The position numbers and the translations under genes were made by a program. From CALNYX01 sp942490925 (GTDB lineage Bacteria > Chlamydiota > Chlamydiia > Chlamydiales > JAAKFR01), in the NCBI GenBank assembly GCA_942490925.1, contig CALNYX010000017.1:806001-870000 (forward strand): a stretch of 64,000 bases of DNA, written 5' to 3'. The notes under the pieces were generated by a model, which searched no databases, was not told the DNA's origin, and worked only from the letters and a program-made list of their open reading frames with translations. Shown one piece after another: positions 50,913 through 60,079 of this stretch. How positions within the stretch are numbered: position 1 is the first letter of the stretch; each line of letters begins with the position of its first letter.

Positions 50913-51962
50913 TCACTGACCATGGCTAAGTTCATGCTCAAGTAGCCATTTTTTGCGCACTAATCCCCCTCCATACCCCCCGAGTTGACCATCACTATTG
51001 ATCACTCGATGGCAAGGAATGACAATTGCAAGTTGATTCGCTCCATTTGCGCTACCCACAGCTCTAACAGCGTCGGGATTCCCTAGCGCTTTAGCAATAT
51101 CAGAATATGTACACGTTTGGCCAACAGGAATCTTTATTAGCTCTGCCCAAACCCTCTTCTGAAAAGGAGAGCCCACCATCTCTGTTGGAGTGATAAAATA
51201 CTTTAGTCTGCCCTTGAAATACTGTTTAAGCTCATTTTTTATTGAATCGATTGGTCGCGTTATACCTGGGATAATTACAGATCCAGTTATTTTTCGAAGC
51301 CTTTCAACTTCCCGTTCTAATCCACGCCGATTCACAAATTCTAGTAAATACAAAGCTTCTTCATTGGCTACTACAATCATCGGCCCAAGGGGAGTATCAA
51401 GCCAATCAGCTTTAAGAACTTTTACTTCTTTTGACTTTGCTGGGGAATTTCCCATAATCTTAGAAAAAGCATCTCGAAATCCACTTCCTGAATCATATCC
51501 TACATCCAGCTGTGTATCTATCACTGATTTGCACTCTTTGATCTGTTTTAGCGCTATACCCATACGACGTGCTCTTGCGTAGGCAACAAATGTCATCCCA
51601 AACCTCTTCTTAAAATGTCTAGATGCTTGAGCTGCGTTTGTTGATAATTTGAAAAAATCGTTTTCTCTCCATCTTTTGTCGGGCTCCTCTTCAACTGCTT
51701 TTACTAATTTACGAACAATTTCGGGGGTTTCATTTGGATGAGATAATGGATTGCATCGTTTACAGGGACGAAAGCCAGCTAGAAGCGCATCTTCTGCTTT
51801 TTCAAAAAACTCACAGTTCTCAAATTTCGGCTTACGAGCTGGACAAACTGATCTGCAAAAAACATCGGTGCTTGTTACTCCGACATAGAAAACACCATCA
51901 TAATCTGGATCTTTTGCCACTAAAGCTCTATAATACGTTTTTTTTATTCCGTCGGATAACAT
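50913..51962 (-). CDS. ada: Ada: bifunctional transcriptional activator and methylated-DNA methyltransferase
   Basis: Ada repairs methylphosphotriesters and O6-methylguanine and activates the adaptive response. It has 349 residues. The N-terminal zinc domain has Cys36, Cys40, Cys67 and Cys70 (FCRSVC and PCKRC), with Cys36 equivalent to the methyl acceptor. An AraC-type HTH occupies about residues 85-180. The C-terminal methyltransferase has IPCHRV (Cys at about 317) and ends with GGYGGGLVRKKWLLEHE. All catalytic residues are present. Confidence 0.95.
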   Translation of the reverse strand: MLSDGIKKTYYRALVAKDPDYDGVFYVGVTSTDVFCRSVCPARKPKFENCEFFEKAEDALLAGFRPCKRCNPLSHPNETPEIVRKLVKAVEEEPDKRWRENDFFKLSTNAAQASRHFKKRFGMTFVAYARARRMGIALKQIKECKSVIDTQLDVGYDSGSGFRDAFSKIMGNSPAKSKEVKVLKADWLDTPLGPMIVVANEEALYLLEFVNRRGLEREVERLRKITGSVIIPGITRPIDSIKNELKQYFKGRLKYFITPTEMVGSPFQKRVWAELIKIPVGQTCTYSDIAKALGNPDAVRAVGSANGANQLAIVIPCHRVINSDGQLGGYGGGLVRKKWLLEHELSHGQ

Positions 51963-52082
51963 CTTTAAATTCCTTGTTGAATCTCATATCATAAAAGATG
52001 CTGGGAAAAACAACCGCCGAAATTTGAACATGAATTTTTTTTAAATTTCTAGCATTCGAAAAATTTATTGTATGGGATTTAT

Positions 52083-52448
52083 ATGATGCATGGTTACGTA
52101 GAAATCAAAAAATCTACAATTGGTCAGTTTGAAGATGGTCTTGGAGTCTTTGCCTCTCGAGGGTATAAAAAAGGCGAAATCGTCATCAAATGGAACTTAA
52201 AAATCTTAAGCAAAGAGGACTTCAACGAACTTTCAGAATATGTGAGAAGGAATTTCTGCCATAAGCGCAATGGAATCATCTACCTCTATCCTGACCCTGA
52301 ACGCCATGTCAATCGATCGGATCACCCTAACGTAATCCCAGATTTCAACGCAGGGGCCAATATCGCTCTTCGAGATATCGAGGCTGGAGAAGAACTCTCC
52401 ATTCCCAGCTCTTTTGCAGAGGATTTTTCTGGAATTTCGTTGCCTTAA
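52083..52448 (+). CDS. Small SET-domain protein
   Basis: The start at ATG 52083 (MMHGYVEIKKSTIGQFEDG) gives 121 residues. GLGVFASRGYKKGEIVIKW is the SET N-terminal motif (G-x-G-V-F/Y), and NRSDHPNVIPDFNAGANIALRDIEAGEELSI in parts matches the N-H-S-x-x-P-N and G-E-E-L-x-x-x-Y core. The usual final tyrosine (Y in ELTYDY) is replaced, since the sequence reads ELSIPSS, so methyltransferase activity is uncertain. SET proteins in chlamydiae can methylate histone-like proteins (NUE, cpnSET). No signal peptide. Confidence 0.7.
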   Translation: MMHGYVEIKKSTIGQFEDGLGVFASRGYKKGEIVIKWNLKILSKEDFNELSEYVRRNFCHKRNGIIYLYPDPERHVNRSDHPNVIPDFNAGANIALRDIEAGEELSIPSSFAEDFSGISLP

Positions 52449-52502
52449 ACTCGAATTTCCTGGAAAATAGAGTCTAAGGCAACAATATACTGGACTTGAG
52501 CA

Positions 52503-53690
52503 ATGGACCTCCTTCCACGAGCTATAGGCGACAAGCTCTCTCGACTCATTAAACGAGGGAGGAGCGTTTTACTGTTAGGCCCCAGGCAAACAGGGAAAAC
52601 AACTCTGATCAGCCAATACAAGGCTGATCTTGAGATTACTCTGCTAATTGCAAAAACCAGACGGCAGTATGAAGCGGATCCTGATCAACTGATCCGTGAA
52701 GTTCAAGCCCTAAAAAAAGCAGATGATAAACTTCCCCTAATCATTATTGATGAAGTGCAGAAAGTCCCTGCATTAATGGATGGAATTCAGTATTTAATCG
52801 ACAAAAAGTTGGGCCAGTTCATCCTATCTGGGTCTTCTGCACGCAAATTACGCCACAATAAAAATATTAATCTTCTTCCTGGGCGAATTATCTCTCTCCA
52901 TCTTGATCCTCTCACAGTTGGCGAAATTCCAAAGCCTTATTCTCCTATTAAAGATCTATTAGCGTTTGGGTCTCTTCCTGCTATTTATCTTGAGAGGGAT
53001 AATTCTATTCGTGAAGAGGAACTTGACTCATATGTCGACTTATACCTAGAGGATGAAGTGAGAGCTGAAGCTCTTGTACGAGATATTGGAGCTTTCGAAA
53101 ACTTTCTTCAGCTCGCTGCCATTGAATCAGGAAATATTGTGAATTTTGACAAAATCTCACAGGATATCGGAGTTGCACGTACAACAGTTGCTGCCTACTA
53201 CCAAATCTTAGAGGACTGTTTAATTGCTGAACGTATTGAGCCTTATACTACAAGCTTGACACGTAAGAAGTTAACTAAATCTCCAAAATATCTGTTATTT
53301 GATTTGGGACTACGCCGACTTGCAGCTAAAGAACATCCTGACTTACCTCAAAAGTATTTAGGTAGCCTTTTTGAACAATTTATTGGCCTTGAACTCATTC
53401 GCTGGACCCGCCTCCAAGATGTCAAGTCTACTGTACATTTCTGGAGAGATTCTACAGGACCCGAAGTTGACTGGTTACTAAGTCGGGATAAAGCGCTGCT
53501 TCCGATTGAGGTTAAGTGGACTGATACACCTTCTTACAGAGATGCCAAGCATCTAGAAGTATTTTTAAGAGAATACCCTTCAGCAACCCAAGCTTATGTT
53601 GTATGCCAAGTATCACAACCTCAAATGCTTTTGGAAGGTATCGAAGCGATTTCATGGGAAGACCTCACCAATAGACTAAAAAATTGGTAG
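52503..53690 (+). CDS. AAA_14/DUF4143 ATPase
   Basis: This 395-residue protein has Walker A LLGPRQTGKTT (about residues 24-34) and Walker B LIIIDEVQKVP (about 79-89) in an AAA_14 domain, then a C-terminal DUF4143 domain containing VHFWRDSTGPEVDWLLSRD, which looks like a PD-(D/E)XK-type E-V-D-W core. Such ATPases are widespread and their function is unknown. It overlaps the convergent MepB-like gene by 15 bp. Confidence 0.88.
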   Translation: MDLLPRAIGDKLSRLIKRGRSVLLLGPRQTGKTTLISQYKADLEITLLIAKTRRQYEADPDQLIREVQALKKADDKLPLIIIDEVQKVPALMDGIQYLIDKKLGQFILSGSSARKLRHNKNINLLPGRIISLHLDPLTVGEIPKPYSPIKDLLAFGSLPAIYLERDNSIREEELDSYVDLYLEDEVRAEALVRDIGAFENFLQLAAIESGNIVNFDKISQDIGVARTTVAAYYQILEDCLIAERIEPYTTSLTRKKLTKSPKYLLFDLGLRRLAAKEHPDLPQKYLGSLFEQFIGLELIRWTRLQDVKSTVHFWRDSTGPEVDWLLSRDKALLPIEVKWTDTPSYRDAKHLEVFLREYPSATQAYVVCQVSQPQMLLEGIEAISWEDLTNRLKNW

Positions 53691-54146
53691 AGTGAAGTGA
53701 TCATTCAACTCACAAAAATGAGGGCATTGCCACGCTTGTGTGCGCTTTGCTTGTGGGCTATCAAGTACATCCCAAGGTGGATAAACACGCATGGCTCGTT
53801 TTCCACCTCTCCCCTCTCTTGACACAATACCCTTCTCACACAGCACCGATTTTGGAAAAATAAACTGACCAAAACGGTGCTGAAAACGCACACTGACAAT
53901 AAATAGATCAACTGGATCTGTCATATCGAAGGGACAGATAGGTCCTTTTCCATGTCGCTTCCATAGCGTTACAAAGAGTCCTTTCTTTGTCGGTGTGACC
54001 TTGGCAACGCGGTATTTGATCCGCTGGCCATTCAAAGTGAAGTCGCAAGCAGCATACTCTTGGCTTTCTGCCTCTAATGTCACCTCACCCATCGACAATT
54101 CTGTGTAGGCATTTTTTTTTGCTTCTAGCAAGTCTGGATGGATCAT
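53676..54146 (-). CDS. MepB-family protein
   Basis: This is a 156-residue protein. The pattern ESQEYAACDFTLNGQRIKYRVAKVTPTKKG, then FVTLWKRHGKGPICPFDMTDPVDLFIV, GQFIFPKSVLCEKGI, GKRAMRVYPPWD and TQAWQCPHF follows the MepB family known from the Staphylococcus aureus mepRAB locus, where its function is undefined. It lies 2 bp downstream of the ABC-F gene, so the two are likely co-transcribed. Confidence 0.82.
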   Translation of the reverse strand: MIHPDLLEAKKNAYTELSMGEVTLEAESQEYAACDFTLNGQRIKYRVAKVTPTKKGLFVTLWKRHGKGPICPFDMTDPVDLFIVSVRFQHRFGQFIFPKSVLCEKGIVSREGRGGKRAMRVYPPWDVLDSPQAKRTQAWQCPHFCELNDHFTLPIF

Positions 54147-54148
54147 GA

Positions 54149-55876
54149 TTATTGCCTTTTTTGATCGAGTTCTTCAAAACGGAGAAAAAGCTGCTCAATC
54201 TGGGTATCAATCATTGCAATTTCTTGGCACTTCTGCGTTAACTCTTCACTTGTCAATGTCTCACTCTCAATCAACTGAGTAAGCTCTTTTCCTTTCTGCT
54301 CAAGCTCTGAAATCTTCTCCTCCATCCCCTCATACTCTCTTTTTTCCTTATACGAGAGTGATGGCTTCTTCTTGACTGGAGCGCTCTTCTTTGGTTTGGC
54401 TGCCTGTTTTTTCTGCGTCTGACTCCACTGTGCATAATCTGCATAGAGCGTTGCGTTCTCAAGGGAGAGAAAGGCGTTACAGATGCGATCTAACATGCAA
54501 CGATCGTGTGTAATCAAAACAAGCGCTCCTGGAAACTCCAAAAGGCTTCTCTCAAGCGTTTCAAGGGTGGGAATATCGAGATCGTTTGTCGGCTCATCAA
54601 GCAGAAGAAGATCGGCAGGTTGCAACATGAGATGCGCAATGGCAATGCGCGCTCTTTCACCTCCAGAAAGCTTATTAAGGGGCATATCGAGCATGTCGGG
54701 CGTAAAGAGAAAGCGCTGACACCACCCATTGATATGTATCTGTTGCCCATGGAAATCTACATAATCCCCATTGGGCGAGAGCGCCTCACGAAGCGTTAGA
54801 TGATCAGGAAGTTGATTGCGATGTTGATCGAAGTAGACAATTTTGAGTTGATCTGCTCTCTTAAGTGTGCCTGAATCGGGTTTAAGCTCATCCGCAATGA
54901 GGCGAAGCAGCGTTGTCTTCCCACAACCATTGGGGCCCATCAGGCCCAAACGGGTTCCAGGGCTAAGTGTGAAGTCAAGAGCTGAAAAGAGCTGTTTCTC
55001 TCCCATTGACATGCTCAGGCTTTTGGCAACAAGGAGTTTCTTTGTCTCTCGCTTGCTGCTGACAAAATCGATATCAGCGCGCTTATGTGTGTTGCGGCTT
55101 TTCACATCGGAAAGATCTTGCATCACCTCGTGGGCCCGATCAACGCGTGAGCGAGATTTGGTTGTGCGCGCTTTTGGTGAAGCTCTAAGCCAATCGAGCT
55201 CTCGCTTTGCCTTCGATCTAAGCGAGCGCTCTTTTTCTAACTGCCCTTGCAAAAAAGCCTCTTTTTTGACCAAAAAATCGAGGTAAGGGGCATTGATCGA
55301 AAAGAAACCCTCTGGGTACACAGAGTCGATTTCAATCACGCGATTGGTAACATGATTCAAGAAGTAGCGATCGTGACTGATAATAAGATAGGCTGAGACT
55401 TCATGCTTCAAGAATTTCTCTAAAAAGAGCACTCCCTCAAGATCTAAATGGTTGGTCGGTTCATCAAGCAAAAGAAGATCAGGTTCACCCAGCATCTCCT
55501 GTACAAGACGGAGACGTTTTTTCCATCCACCTGATAAGCGCGCAGCAGATTGCTCCTCTCCAGTGAATCCAAGCTTGCTCATCCACTTTTTCACCGCAAG
55601 CTCATCCCCATACGTGTTCATGAGTTCAACGGGGTTTTCATCGGGAAATTCACACGTTTGAGGCAGGTAGCTGATTTTAAGACCCTTCTTTACAGAGAGT
55701 CTTCCCTCATCATACTCTTCAAGACCGACTAATATCTTCATCAGTGTTGATTTCCCACACCCATTTTGGCCGATCAGCCCGACCCGATCCTGGGAGAAGA
55801 TACTGAAGCCCAGGCCTGAGAAAAGTCTCTTTGTGCCATAGGATTTGGAGATAGATTCAGCAGTAAGCAAAAGCAT
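54149..55876 (-). CDS. ABC-F ATPase, Uup-like
   Basis: This 575-residue cytoplasmic protein has two ABC domains and no membrane segment. First domain: GQNGCGKST (about residue 36), LSGGWKKR and DEPTNHLDLEG. Second domain: GPNGCGKTT (about 316), LSGGERAR and DEPTNDLDIPT. A long basic coiled linker separates them, and a Lys-rich linker plus coiled coil forms the C-terminus (about 480-575), as in Uup. ABC-F proteins act on the ribosome or branched DNA. Confidence 0.92.
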   Translation of the reverse strand: MLLLTAESISKSYGTKRLFSGLGFSIFSQDRVGLIGQNGCGKSTLMKILVGLEEYDEGRLSVKKGLKISYLPQTCEFPDENPVELMNTYGDELAVKKWMSKLGFTGEEQSAARLSGGWKKRLRLVQEMLGEPDLLLLDEPTNHLDLEGVLFLEKFLKHEVSAYLIISHDRYFLNHVTNRVIEIDSVYPEGFFSINAPYLDFLVKKEAFLQGQLEKERSLRSKAKRELDWLRASPKARTTKSRSRVDRAHEVMQDLSDVKSRNTHKRADIDFVSSKRETKKLLVAKSLSMSMGEKQLFSALDFTLSPGTRLGLMGPNGCGKTTLLRLIADELKPDSGTLKRADQLKIVYFDQHRNQLPDHLTLREALSPNGDYVDFHGQQIHINGWCQRFLFTPDMLDMPLNKLSGGERARIAIAHLMLQPADLLLLDEPTNDLDIPTLETLERSLLEFPGALVLITHDRCMLDRICNAFLSLENATLYADYAQWSQTQKKQAAKPKKSAPVKKKPSLSYKEKREYEGMEEKISELEQKGKELTQLIESETLTSEELTQKCQEIAMIDTQIEQLFLRFEELDQKRQ

Positions 55877-55966
55877 AGAAACAGTATATACCTAACGGTA
55901 AAATGTTCCTACAGGTGAATCATGCAATTGTAAAATTCAATATTTAGTTGCGATACAGAGCAAGCT

Positions 55967-56395
55967 TTAGGCTAAAGGGGCTACTTCACATGTTATCTGT
56001 ATAGAAGGGTCAGAGTTGATATTGATTGCCTTTCCCCAATTTGGTTGAAAGTCAGACTGGCGACTCAGCGCTATTACTGCAGCTATACAGGTAGCTTGTT
56101 CCTCTGTACCACCAAGTGGCATGGGGCCAAAATGAGTAAGTTGTGTCACCCTATCAGAATGTAATTCAGTGGGATACCACTGCTCCCCTCGCTTGATGAC
56201 TGTCATAATCGGCTTACTCATTGTTCCAATGGTAGTGATCACTGGTAAGTTCAATTGCTCAGCAAAGGTTCTGAGAGCTACTTGAGCTACTCGGAGTTCT
56301 ACTGGCTGCTTTGATAGCACCTTACAAGACCCACTTGGTTCAGTACGGACTACTAGATAGTGATTGGCAAGCTTAAGAAGGGCTACAGAAGACAT
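55967..56395 (-). CDS. Hypothetical protein
   Basis: This is a 142-residue soluble protein without signal or membrane segment. It contains three Thr/Gly-rich beta-like stretches (LPVITTIGTMSKPIMTV, VTQLTHFGPMPLGGTEEQ). I recognise no family. It lies between the ABC-F gene and the GH3 gene on the same strand, with 60-90 bp on each side. Confidence 0.55.
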   Translation of the reverse strand: MSSVALLKLANHYLVVRTEPSGSCKVLSKQPVELRVAQVALRTFAEQLNLPVITTIGTMSKPIMTVIKRGEQWYPTELHSDRVTQLTHFGPMPLGGTEEQATCIAAVIALSRQSDFQPNWGKAININSDPSIQITCEVAPLA

Positions 56396-56456
56396 ATTAA
56401 TCTCTTTTTTTAGAAAAGATTATATAAGCTAAAGGCTTTAAAGTCATGCTAATATA

Positions 56457-58067
56457 TTATTTTACACTCTTTACTAAACTCGCAGCTACCAGCTGAGCAT
56501 CTGGATCATCTTCATAACCCATAATAAGTGTTGAAAAATGATCAAAGAAGTGAAGGCCAAAGGGGTTGCCAAAGTAGGCTACGATGGTTTTATGCTCATA
56601 ACGTTGCAAGTTTTTGATCAGCTCAATGAGTTGATCGGACATCCCATGCACCCGAAACTGCTTGAGCGCCACTTTTTGAGCCTCCTCACCAAGCAGGCGA
56701 ATCTCTTCTATCCGCCTGGGATCTTGCGGATAGATCGCTACAATGATCTTTGAGTAAGCATCTAAATTATCGTAGGTCTTTTCAAGGGGCAGCCACTCGT
56801 TAAGCTGGTGGAAAAAATGTTCTGAATTAGGAGTGCCAATTTCTACATAGGCAACTCTCTGTTGAGTCGACTTAAGCGGGAGCAGCTGCCTCTGGTTGCG
56901 TGTGAGACTCACAGCCTCTTCATAGAGCTGTTTTTTTAACGCCTTGGCTGCATTTGTGACAAGCTGTCCAGGCATGAGCGCAAACCGCTCAAGATCGAGT
57001 CCTACATGTTGTTTCATCTCAAGAATTTTAAGTAAGCGTGCATCAATCTGCTCCTCAGAAATAATTCCCTGGCTAAGGGCTTGTTTAAGTACGCAGTAGG
57101 CCTGTTTGAAGTCTGCTGGCATGAGAAGCATATCGTGTCCAGCTAAGAAGGCTTTGAGCACAATCTCTTCGGCTGAAAAGTTCTCGGTCAGTGCGCGCAT
57201 GCGCAGTGCACCACTGAGAATCAATCCATCAAACTGCAACTCTTCTCTGAGGAGACCTGTGACCACTTTTTGTGAGAGTGAAGCGGGAAGACTGAGATCA
57301 GGCTCTAGAGATGGAATAAGAAAATGTTCTGTTTGCAGTGAGAGTACGCCCGCTTCAATCGCTTCCATAAAGGGATAGAGAGCATCTGCAGGGTCGTGCC
57401 AACTACAGGGAAGGCCAAAGTGCGGATCGATGATCACATCACCTAGCCCAGGGAAATGTTTGGCTGAAGCAATGATCCCTGCATCTTGCAGTCCGCGGAT
57501 CATTGCAACGCCTTTCTCAGCAACTAAATTAGGGCAACTTCCAAATGAGCGGATATTGATGGCAAGATTGTCTGGCTCACTATTGACATCGAGTACAGGG
57601 CTCAAGTTGATATGAACACCTAGCCCTCGCGCTTTACGTCCGATAATTGAGCCCATCTCATAGATGAGTTGTGTGTTTTTAACAGCACCAAGCGTGATAT
57701 TTTTGGGGAAATTGAGCCCGTCTTTAAGGCGCATTCCAAGCCCCCATTCGAGATCTTGCGCAATGAGAAGAGGATAACGAGCGATTTGCTGATAGTGATT
57801 GGTGAGATGAACCTGTTTGACAGACTCGCTTGGACCAACAAATACAAGTCCGCCAACATGGTAGTCGACAATTGCTTCTTCTATTTCTTGGATAACATTT
57901 GGATTGCCAGTTTCACAAACGCCATATTCAGGATCAACGTAGGCTGCAATCATGAAGAGCTGGCCAATCTTCTCTTCTAATGCCATCGCTTGCAATCTCT
58001 CCTCTGGCCATGAGGCAATGAGGGGAAACATCATTTGAAAAAGAAGAAAAATTAAGCCTAACTTCAT
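56457..58067 (-). CDS. Exported GH3 (NagZ-like) protein lacking the catalytic nucleophile
   Basis: The 536-residue protein has a signal peptide (MKLGLIFLLFQMMFPLIAS). The GH3 barrel is recognisable by LGMRLKDGLNFPKNITLGAV, VHINLSPVLDVNSEP, FGSCP and SAKHFPGLGDVIIDPHFGLP, the last with the NagZ D-x-H catalytic pair. The nucleophile motif normally reads [ST]-D-[AD]-L-x-M; here it is LSGALRM with Gly at residue 286. KHFPG-H-G is also KHFPGLG. NagZ normally trims GlcNAc from muropeptides; this protein may be inactive and serve as a binder. The C-terminal domain matches the longer GH3 type. Confidence 0.8.
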   Translation of the reverse strand: MKLGLIFLLFQMMFPLIASWPEERLQAMALEEKIGQLFMIAAYVDPEYGVCETGNPNVIQEIEEAIVDYHVGGLVFVGPSESVKQVHLTNHYQQIARYPLLIAQDLEWGLGMRLKDGLNFPKNITLGAVKNTQLIYEMGSIIGRKARGLGVHINLSPVLDVNSEPDNLAINIRSFGSCPNLVAEKGVAMIRGLQDAGIIASAKHFPGLGDVIIDPHFGLPCSWHDPADALYPFMEAIEAGVLSLQTEHFLIPSLEPDLSLPASLSQKVVTGLLREELQFDGLILSGALRMRALTENFSAEEIVLKAFLAGHDMLLMPADFKQAYCVLKQALSQGIISEEQIDARLLKILEMKQHVGLDLERFALMPGQLVTNAAKALKKQLYEEAVSLTRNQRQLLPLKSTQQRVAYVEIGTPNSEHFFHQLNEWLPLEKTYDNLDAYSKIIVAIYPQDPRRIEEIRLLGEEAQKVALKQFRVHGMSDQLIELIKNLQRYEHKTIVAYFGNPFGLHFFDHFSTLIMGYEDDPDAQLVAASLVKSVK

Positions 58068-58097
58068 TTAAAAACAAGGCTGGTATATACTTTTTGC

Positions 58098-59171
58098 ATG
58101 CATCTGAGATTACTTTTAACTCTTTTCACTACAACAAGCATTCTGTTGGCTTCCGATCCGTCGCGTTTAGAACATAACTTTGTTCAAAATCCCTATCAGA
58201 GCGATCACTATATCGAATACTTCCTCAAAAAACCAGCAGAAGAAGGGCCTTACCCAGTAATCTTTCTTTTACACGGCCACAATGATGAGGGTGCAGCATG
58301 CTTTGTCAACAAATGTCTTGATATTTTCACTCATGAGAAAATCTTGCCCATTGCCATATCGATGCCTGGATATGGCAGATCTGACGGAACGCGTGATTTT
58401 GCTGGCCCTGATACACAAAAAGCTATTGTTGCTGTTATCGATCATTTTAGCCGCTGTGATTTTGTTGATGAGACGCGCATGGGGGTTTATGGAATTAGTA
58501 AAGGGGCAATACTAGCAAGCTTACTGCAATGTTATTCACCTCCCCTAAAATTACAAATCTTAGAATCTGGATGTTACGACCTAACTGAACGCTTAAATCA
58601 ACTCCCTTCCTATCTTGATGGAATTTTAGAAAATATGTTGCGAGTAACTGGAGGAAAAAAGCAAGACTTGCTAGAGCGTTCAGCTCTTTACCGAACGCAA
58701 TATATCTCATCAAAGACGTTGATTCTTCAAGGGGAATTTGATGACCGTAAAGGGCTGCCTTCTGCAAAAGCTCTTCATGAAAAATTGCTTGCTGAAGGGA
58801 AAGAGAGTCTGCTTAGAATTTTTCCAACAGCTCACCGTATCGGTCCTGCAAAATGGGAAGTTATTCGCCCCTATCTCAGGAATCATTTTTTTGAAAAATA
58901 TGGGATTGGAATAGACATTGACAACATCCCGCCAGCCTTACAGGTGAGAAAAATCATTCCAAACTCTCCTGCAGCAGAATCAGAGCGATTACAACTTGGA
59001 GACGCCATTCTTGCAATTTCGCCACATAATGACCATGAAGAAATTGATGTTTTAAACATGCCCAGAAATCAGTTTATTCAGCTTGTCCTTGGTGCAAAAG
59101 GAACCCTTCTACGTCTCAGAGTCCAACATCTGGATTTATCTTGCGAAGAAATTATTCTGATGCGGCGTTAA
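58098..59171 (+). CDS. Exported alpha/beta hydrolase with C-terminal PDZ domain
   Basis: This 357-residue protein has a signal peptide (MHLRLLLTLFTTTSILLAS). The hydrolase core shows VIFLLHGHNDEG (oxyanion region), MGVYGISKGAIL with the G-x-S-x-G nucleophile, an acid in ILQGEFDDRKG and a His in FPTAHRIG. Residues ~275-350 form a PDZ-like domain (VRKIIPNSPAAESERLQLGDAILAI). Peptidase S9-like or esterase activity is likely. It is divergent from the GH3 gene by 30 bp. Confidence 0.8.
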   Translation: MHLRLLLTLFTTTSILLASDPSRLEHNFVQNPYQSDHYIEYFLKKPAEEGPYPVIFLLHGHNDEGAACFVNKCLDIFTHEKILPIAISMPGYGRSDGTRDFAGPDTQKAIVAVIDHFSRCDFVDETRMGVYGISKGAILASLLQCYSPPLKLQILESGCYDLTERLNQLPSYLDGILENMLRVTGGKKQDLLERSALYRTQYISSKTLILQGEFDDRKGLPSAKALHEKLLAEGKESLLRIFPTAHRIGPAKWEVIRPYLRNHFFEKYGIGIDIDNIPPALQVRKIIPNSPAAESERLQLGDAILAISPHNDHEEIDVLNMPRNQFIQLVLGAKGTLLRLRVQHLDLSCEEIILMRR

Positions 59172-59200
59172 CATTATATCCAAACACAACAGTAGCTTCC

Positions 59201-59959
59201 TTACCAGTGGATTAGTTCTGCTTTGGTTTGACACCCTAGCTTATTTTTTATGTTTTCGAAATAGTGCTCAACAGTACGTTGTGAAAGGCCAAGTATAGCA
59301 GCTGTTGCTTGCGCTGAATGTCCTTGTTGAAAAAGCTCCAAACATTTCTCCTCTTGTGGTGAGAGGCCACTAATCTGCTTTAAAAAATTGTTGGAGGGTT
59401 GATGATAGCTCGATAAAGAGAGCTGCTTGTCATCTTGAAAAAAACCCTTCTTTTTTGCCTCGGAAAGATTAAAGCCCTCTTCCTGAGCCGACTGAATAAG
59501 ACTTCTTGCTTCGCGCTTGAAATAGCTGTTAAAACGTTTAAACAGCTGCAGCTTGGACAAAAATGCTTGGGCATCTGCTTTTTCAAGCCCTTGACTCGTA
59601 TAAAAAAAACCCTCTAATCCAGAGCCACATCTCTGGATCATAATAAATAAGTGATCCAACTCATACTGTTGCTTAGAAAGCTCCAAATATTGAGGATCTT
59701 CTGTCAAAGGAATTAGGTCTGCACCAGATCGGAAAAAGGAGGGGTGTCGCAAATAGGGACAACTCTCATAGAGTTTCTCTCCATAAAAGAACTCTAATTG
59801 CTTGGGATAATTAGACATAATGATAAAGCTTCCATCTGCCCGAATCGTATAATAGGCAAATGTAGTCATTCCAACGGCTTTTAAAGGGGTACAAATTTTT
59901 TTAAGCTTTTGGTCGTAACGAATCGTGTAACGACGAATCAGAGAATTTAAGTCACTCAT
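59201..59959 (-). CDS. LuxR-family transcriptional regulator with sensory N-terminus
   Basis: The start at ATG 59959 (MSDLNSLIRRYTIRYDQ) gives 252 residues. The C-terminal LuxR-type HTH reads LSPQEEKCLELFQQGHSAQATAAILGLSQRTVEHYFENIKNKLGCQTKAEL in parts, about residues 190-245. The N-terminal ~170 residues resemble the PAS-like sensor of Legionella-type LuxR proteins (MTTFAYYTIRADGSFIIMSN), so it should bind a small molecule. It is divergent from the Rossmann/CDPS-like operon, with a dyad between. Confidence 0.82.
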   Translation of the reverse strand: MSDLNSLIRRYTIRYDQKLKKICTPLKAVGMTTFAYYTIRADGSFIIMSNYPKQLEFFYGEKLYESCPYLRHPSFFRSGADLIPLTEDPQYLELSKQQYELDHLFIMIQRCGSGLEGFFYTSQGLEKADAQAFLSKLQLFKRFNSYFKREARSLIQSAQEEGFNLSEAKKKGFFQDDKQLSLSSYHQPSNNFLKQISGLSPQEEKCLELFQQGHSAQATAAILGLSQRTVEHYFENIKNKLGCQTKAELIHW

Positions 59960-60007
59960 TTCAAGCCTTATGTACACATCAGGGTGGTGTTTATACCAAA
60001 TATTAAT

Positions 60008-60036
60008 AAAAACTACCATCAAATAGGGTAATTTTT
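60008..60036. promoter_or_regulatory. Candidate operator dyad between luxR-like gene and operon
   Basis: AAAAACTACC (60008-60017) and GGTAATTTTT (60027-60036) form a 10-bp inverted repeat with one mismatch and a 9-nt spacer, midway between the two divergent starts. It could bind the LuxR regulator. The assignment rests on position and symmetry only. Confidence 0.45.
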
Positions 60037-60079
60037 ACGGTAATGAGAATTGGGCACATCGCACGAAAATGTGACCCAT

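Noticed and set aside
52503..54146. AAA_14 ATPase and MepB-like gene as a toxin-antitoxin or defence pair
   Set aside because: They are convergent with overlapping 3' ends, and MepB pairs naturally with the upstream ABC-F gene, so co-expression is not indicated.
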